Assembly (NCBI RefSeq): GCF_014534655.1
Contig: NZ_JACVVD010000001.1
Coordinates: forward strand, 992,001 to 1,056,000
Source of the DNA: Paenibacillus sedimenti
GTDB taxonomy: Bacteria; Bacillota; Bacilli; Paenibacillales; NBRC-103111
Reading direction: 5' to 3'
DNA: 64,000 bases
Shown here: in pieces, positions 60,208 to 64,000 of the stretch
Numbering within the stretch: position 1 is the first letter of the stretch
Layout of the letters: the number at the start of each line of letters is the position of its first letter
Translations under genes and position numbers: made by a program
Notes under the pieces: model-generated
What the model saw: the letters and a program-made list of their open reading frames with translations, nothing else
Told to the model about the DNA's origin: nothing
The model's database searches: none

Positions 60208-61377
60208 ATGAACGATTTTGAGATCGGTTTACAGCAATGCTTCGAAGAGATGGTTGAGTGGAGACGTTATTTGCATCAACATCCTGAGCTTTCATTCCAA
60301 GAATATCGCACGGCTGAATTTGTTGCCAATCACTTGCGCAGTTGGGGGATCGAAGTGCGTACGCAGGTAGGCGGAAACGGTGTTGTCGGTCTGCTCCGCG
60401 GTGATGGTCAAGGACCAACTGTCGCACTTAGAGCGGATATGGATGCACTGCCGATACAGGATGAGAAAAACTGCGAGTACAGCTCGCTTGTTCAGGGTGT
60501 GATGCATGCCTGCGGCCACGATGCTCATACATCGACGCTTCTCGGTGTTGCTAAAGTAGCGAGTCAGCACCGCGGTAAGTTGCAAGGTAATCTTGTTTTC
60601 CTCTTTCAGCATGCTGAAGAGACGACGCCAGGCGGGGCCAACGCTATGATTCAAGATGGTGCGCTAGAAGGCGTAGATGCAGTGTTCGGCGTACATTTAT
60701 GGACGCCGTTTCCAATAGGTCATGTTTACGCCAAATCAGGTCCGATGATGGCCGCCCCTGATGAATTTACGATTCGCGTTCAAGGGAAAGGCGGACATGG
60801 CGGCCTGCCGCATCAAGCAGTCGACAGTATCCACGCTGCCGCTCAGCTAGTTGTTAATCTTCAATCGATTGTCAGCAGACAAGTGGATCCGGTTGAGCCT
60901 TGCGTGGTCAGCATAGGCTCCTTTCATGCAGGTACCGGCTTTAACGTCATTGCTGAAACAAGTACGTTAAGCGGAACGGTCAGAACGTTTAATTCCGAGC
61001 TTCAAAAAGATGTGATGAAACGTATGGAGCGAATTATCGACTCCACATGCAGCATGTTTCAAGCATCGTATACCTTCGACTACAAGATGGGGTATCCGCC
61101 TGTTGTCAACGATACGAATGAAGCAGAGCGTTTTTTTAAAGTCGGAACGGCATTATTCGGTGAGGAAGCAGTTCATGAATCTCCGCTTATTATGGCCGGT
61201 GAAGACTTCTCCTATTATTTGTACCATAGACCTGGCTGTTATATGTTTGTCGGTGCAGGTAATGAAGAGGCCGGCATTATACATCCGCATCATCATCCCA
61301 AATTTGATATTGACGAGCGTTCGATGCTGAACTCAGCCAGGCTCCTTCTCGGTATGGCTTTGGATTATATGGCATGA
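60208..61377 (+). CDS. M20 family metallopeptidase/amidohydrolase
   Basis: A 389-residue M20D-type enzyme. Metal ligands are visible: Cys and His in MHACGHDAHTS, the Glu pair in FLFQHAEETTPGG, His in GVHLWTPFPIG and the C-terminal His in HPHHHPKFDID. The dimerisation lid domain is about 185-300 (GKGGHGGLPHQAVDSI). The family includes N-acyl-amino-acid hydrolases, hippurate hydrolases and N-acetyldiaminopimelate deacetylases; the substrate here is open. GGAGG lies 9 bases before the ATG. It is a single gene. Confidence 0.92.
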   Translation: MNDFEIGLQQCFEEMVEWRRYLHQHPELSFQEYRTAEFVANHLRSWGIEVRTQVGGNGVVGLLRGDGQGPTVALRADMDALPIQDEKNCEYSSLVQGVMHACGHDAHTSTLLGVAKVASQHRGKLQGNLVFLFQHAEETTPGGANAMIQDGALEGVDAVFGVHLWTPFPIGHVYAKSGPMMAAPDEFTIRVQGKGGHGGLPHQAVDSIHAAAQLVVNLQSIVSRQVDPVEPCVVSIGSFHAGTGFNVIAETSTLSGTVRTFNSELQKDVMKRMERIIDSTCSMFQASYTFDYKMGYPPVVNDTNEAERFFKVGTALFGEEAVHESPLIMAGEDFSYYLYHRPGCYMFVGAGNEEAGIIHPHHHPKFDIDERSMLNSARLLLGMALDYMA

Positions 61378-61488
61378 ATCATTTCTCCGTTTTCGACAGA
61401 GTCTAACTTTGAAGCAGGTTTCTGCGGCTTACAAGCTCAAACGTGAAATCTGAGTCTTAACGAAAATTCTTGAGGAGGAATGACGGAT

Positions 61489-61929
61489 ATGCCAGGCAGA
61501 ACAGTCAAAGATATTATGGCGAAGGATTGTGTTACCGTTACATTGCAGGACAACGTATTCGAGATTGCACTGAAAATGAAACAGCACGATATAGGCTTTG
61601 TGCCGGTAGTTGAGGGCAAGAAATTAATAGGCGTGGTCACCGACCGTGACCTGGTGATTCGCGGCTATGCCGAGAAAAGATCCGGATCGGCTGCGGTTGA
61701 ACAGGTTATTTCTAAAGACGTTACCACAATCACCCCGGATACGACAGTGGACGAGGCAGCGAAAATTATGGCCAAGGAGCAAATTCGCCGTCTGCCGGTT
61801 GTGGTAAATGGCGAGCTTGTCGGAGTCGTAGCGATTGGCGACCTTGCTGTACGAAGCATTTTCGACGATGAAGCAGGTGAGGCTTTAAGCGAAATCTCTA
61901 TCGACAAAACCCCGGTAGGAAGTAAATAA
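61489..61929 (+). CDS. CBS-domain pair protein (YhcV-like)
   Basis: A 146-residue protein made of two CBS domains: VKDIMAKDCVTVTLQDNVFEIALKMKQHDIGFVPVV (residues about 6-41) with VVTDRDLVIRG, and ISKDVTTITPDTTVDEAAKIMAKEQIRRLPVV (about 74-105) with GVVAIGDLAVR. It matches YhcV-type stand-alone CBS proteins, which bind adenine nucleotides. AcuB also contains CBS domains but is longer and carries an ACT domain, so this is not the missing acuB. The ATG at 61489 is 10 bases from GGAGG. Confidence 0.88.
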   Translation: MPGRTVKDIMAKDCVTVTLQDNVFEIALKMKQHDIGFVPVVEGKKLIGVVTDRDLVIRGYAEKRSGSAAVEQVISKDVTTITPDTTVDEAAKIMAKEQIRRLPVVVNGELVGVVAIGDLAVRSIFDDEAGEALSEISIDKTPVGSK

Positions 61930-61934
61930 GATTG

Positions 61935-62006
61935 AATATCGTCCGTTTCCATCATAGGGAACGGATATTATTTTGCCAAAGACCAGGCGACCGGTCTTTT
62001 TTTTGT
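61935..62006 (+). terminator. Two tandem terminators after the CBS gene
   Basis: First stem AATATCGTCCGTTTCC / GGAACGGATATT followed by ATTTTG; second stem AAAGACC / GGTCTTT followed by eight T. Confidence 0.8.
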
Positions 62007-62139
62007 GAAAAAATATAACTGTCAAAGTTCGCAATAAGGTGGTCAATTCGTGACAAGATGATGCCATAGTTATTATGCTACAGTGATAACGTGAACAGTA
62101 ATTATGAATATGAATTACATAATAAAGGTGGCGTAAAAG

Positions 62140-63300
62140 ATGGGAAAAGTGCGGATCGGAATCATTGGTCTCGGCAATATGGGGACTGGACATGCCAAAT
62201 ACTTGGTGAACAATGAAGTCAAGGGCGCTGAACTTACGGCCATATGTGAAACAAGACCTGACCGTTTGCAATGGGCGAAAGAAAACCTTGGCGAAAGCGT
62301 TCAATTATTTGACAATCTAGACGAATTTCTTGCATCTGATGCGATAGACGGCGTGTTGATTGCCACACCTCACTACGATCATCCGGATGTGGCGATAAAG
62401 GCTTTCCAAAACGGTCTGCACGTGCTTTGCGAGAAGCCGGCCGGTGTATATACCAAGCAGGTCCGACAAATGAATGAGTCAGCGAAAGCATCCGGTAAAG
62501 TGTTTAGCATGATGTATAACCAGCGAACGAATCCCCTTTATACAAAGTTGAAGGATCTTGTATCCTCAGGAGAACTAGGGGAAATTCGCAGAACGAACTG
62601 GATTATTACGAATTGGTACCGCTCACAAAGTTATTATAATTCCGGCGGCTGGCGTGCAACGTGGGCAGGAGAAGGCGGAGGCGTGCTTATCAATCAAGAT
62701 CCACATCAACTGGATCTTTGGCAGTGGACGATCGATATGATGCCCAAAAGGGTGCGCGCATTCTGCTACTTCGGCAAACATCGCGATATTGAGGTCGAAG
62801 ATGATGTAACCGCATTTGTGGAATATGAAAACGGCGCAACAGGCATATTCGTGACCACAACAGGGGAAGCGCCGGGAACGAATCGTTTCGAATTATCCGG
62901 AGATCGCGGCAAAATCGTGATCGAAGACGGGAAGTTGACGTTCTGGCGATTACGTGTCTCCGAAAGAGAATTTAATGAGACCTATCAAGGCGGGTTTGGA
63001 CAACCGGAGTGCTGGAAATGTGAAATTCCGATTGAAGGTAAAGAGAAAGGACATATGGGCATTACACAAAATTGGGTGGATGCCATTCTCCACGGTACGC
63101 CGCTCATCGCTCCAGGTGAAGAAGGTATAAAGGGACTAATGCTTTCAAATGCGATGCTTCTTTCTACATGGACCGATAATTGGGTAGATCTTCCGATTGA
63201 CGAAGATTTATTCCACCAGCATCTGCAAGCAAAGATCAACCAGTCCAAGGTAAAGAAAGATACAACATATCAAACCTTAGAAGTGAAAGGTTCCCATTAA
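62140..63300 (+). CDS. Gfo/Idh/MocA family oxidoreductase
   Basis: A 386-residue NAD(P)-dependent enzyme. The Rossmann motif GIIGLGNMGTGHAK is at residues 7-20, the conserved EKP of the family is in HVLCEKPAGV, and the substrate region has GGGVLINQDPHQLDLWQW with the catalytic Asp and His. The family oxidises or reduces sugars, inositols and their acids; the substrate cannot be set from sequence. A second, different member begins 35 bases downstream, so the two act in one pathway, probably for a cyclitol or sugar derivative. Confidence 0.92.
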   Translation: MGKVRIGIIGLGNMGTGHAKYLVNNEVKGAELTAICETRPDRLQWAKENLGESVQLFDNLDEFLASDAIDGVLIATPHYDHPDVAIKAFQNGLHVLCEKPAGVYTKQVRQMNESAKASGKVFSMMYNQRTNPLYTKLKDLVSSGELGEIRRTNWIITNWYRSQSYYNSGGWRATWAGEGGGVLINQDPHQLDLWQWTIDMMPKRVRAFCYFGKHRDIEVEDDVTAFVEYENGATGIFVTTTGEAPGTNRFELSGDRGKIVIEDGKLTFWRLRVSEREFNETYQGGFGQPECWKCEIPIEGKEKGHMGITQNWVDAILHGTPLIAPGEEGIKGLMLSNAMLLSTWTDNWVDLPIDEDLFHQHLQAKINQSKVKKDTTYQTLEVKGSH

Positions 63301-63334
63301 GGGTGCCCGTCATGCAATAACGGAGGTGTCAACC

Positions 63335-64000
63335 ATGCAAAAGAGCGATGGAATGAATTACGCGCCAAAAGGAAAACCGAATGCTGTCGTTAACAATGGG
63401 GAGTTCATATTTGCGGCCATCGGGCTGGATCATGGTCACATTTATGGGATGTGCAACGGTCTTCTGGAAGCGGGGGCTGAGTTGAAGTGGGTATACGATC
63501 CGGACCCTGATAAGGTGGATGCTTTCTGCCGAAAGTACCCGCAAGTAATAGCGGCTGTATCGGAGCAGGAGATTTTGCAAGATACGGCTGTTACGCTGGT
63601 TGCAGCGGCTGCTGTGCCTTCCGAACGATGGGCACTGGGCCTTCGCGTTATGGATCATGGCAAAGATTATTTTACGGATAAAACGCCTTTTACCTCTCTG
63701 GATCAGCTTGCGGCAGCTAAGGCGAAAGTTAAAGAAACAGGCCGTAAATATGCCGTTTATTTCAGTGAACGATTACATGTGGAAAGCGCTGTTTTTGCCG
63801 GTCAGCTCATTGAGGAAGGGGCAATTGGGCGCGTCGTGCAAGTTATGGGACTTGGCCCGCATCGACTCAATGCGCCATCCAGACCTGACTGGTTTTTCAA
63901 AAAGAAGACTTACGGTGGCATTCTCTGCGATATTGGAAGCCATCAGATCGAGCAGTTTCTGTTCTATGCCGGCTGTAAGGATGCGAAAGTCGCAAGCAGT
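63335..64000 (+). CDS. Gfo/Idh/MocA family oxidoreductase, cut by window end
   Basis: The first 222 residues of a second oxidoreductase; no stop is reached. The Rossmann motif is reduced to FAAIGLDHGHIYGMC, a form seen in the subgroup with a leading His-rich turn. The EKP position reads DKTPFTSLDQL, and GGILCDIGSHQIEQFLFYAG is the substrate segment with Asp and His. It differs enough from its neighbour to be a separate subfamily. The ATG is 9 bases from GGAGG, 35 bases after the previous stop, so the pair is an operon. Confidence 0.88.
   Translation, partial: MQKSDGMNYAPKGKPNAVVNNGEFIFAAIGLDHGHIYGMCNGLLEAGAELKWVYDPDPDKVDAFCRKYPQVIAAVSEQEILQDTAVTLVAAAAVPSERWALGLRVMDHGKDYFTDKTPFTSLDQLAAAKAKVKETGRKYAVYFSERLHVESAVFAGQLIEEGAIGRVVQVMGLGPHRLNAPSRPDWFFKKKTYGGILCDIGSHQIEQFLFYAGCKDAKVASS

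Noticed and set aside
61489..61929. The CBS protein as the missing acuB
   Set aside because: It has only two CBS domains and no ACT domain, is 14 kb from acuA, and looks like YhcV.
1..64000. CRISPR arrays, prophage, insertion sequences, tRNA or rRNA genes
   Set aside because: No regularly spaced repeats, transposase or integrase genes, or RNA-gene signatures were seen in reading both strands.

Overview
The window reads as a chromosomal stretch of a Gram-positive endospore-forming Firmicute, most likely a Paenibacillus or close relative. The evidence is the gene set (YlaN, YugN, YktB/DUF1054, DUF1885, YjcZ, the AcuA/AcuC/AcsA set, CcpA, a T-box in front of tyrS, a Bacillus-type SpeA), strong GGAGG ribosome binding sites, frequent TTG and GTG starts, and two proteins with Paenibacillus-style copper-amine-oxidase-N (stalk) domains. 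No rRNA, tRNA, phage, insertion sequence or CRISPR array was seen. Base composition is moderate, apart from two GC-rich patches (the end of the second MFS gene and acuC).

Layout. 1-8.1 kb: housekeeping and hypothetical genes (DUF3892, metallo-beta-lactamase fold, membrane-anchored hydrolase, DUF1292, DUF1885), speA and two tandem MFS exporters. 8.2-13.9 kb: a GntR/FCD regulator divergent from a sugar-acid operon (beta-hydroxyacid dehydrogenase, DUF1537 four-carbon acid sugar kinase, class II aldolase, GntP permease) with a candidate GntR operator and candidate CcpA (cre) sites. 14-21.8 kb: a secreted DUF2680-like protein, YktB, a stalk-domain protein, and a NarL-type two-component system divergent from an ABC-2 exporter, resembling linearmycin-type resistance modules. 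21.8-29.6 kb: YjcZ, small hypotheticals, then a LacI-regulated hexonate operon (LarA-family nickel-pincer epimerase, FGGY gluconokinase, mannonate-type SDR) leading into 6-phosphogluconate dehydrogenase. 29.6-34.5 kb: shikimate kinase, rhodanese, paired CrcB fluoride channel subunits, a divergent EPSP synthase, a C39-like peptidase and a CoA-binding protein. 34.5-43 kb: a half-size flavin reductase, a repeat-rich Q/S/G protein, a PTS EIICBA plus Enzyme I operon, a PfpI/DJ-1 protein, a zinc-ribbon protein, ccpA and mtnN.

43.3-53 kb: acuC and acuA divergent from acsA (acetyl-CoA synthetase with its lysine acetylase and deacetylase), a class A penicillin-binding protein, T-box-controlled tyrS and rpsD with a structured leader. 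53-64 kb: a GAF-GGDEF protein, a VTT membrane protein, an HPr-like protein without the phosphorylatable histidine, ylaN, a CAX calcium/proton exchanger, an Asp23-family protein, yugN-ftsW, an M20 amidohydrolase, a CBS-pair protein and two Gfo/Idh/MocA oxidoreductases, the second cut by the window end.

How it works together. A carbon-catabolite theme runs through the window: CcpA, candidate cre sites before the four-carbon acid operon and acsA, a PTS permease with its own Enzyme I, and a Crh-like HPr paralogue that keeps only the regulatory serine. The two most interesting metabolic modules are the epimerase-containing gluconate/mannonate operon and the dehydrogenase-kinase-aldolase operon, which is the split form of a domain series known fused in a plant protein. 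A hairpin-forming element ending in a ready-made ribosome binding site appears twice between genes and deserves a genome-wide look.
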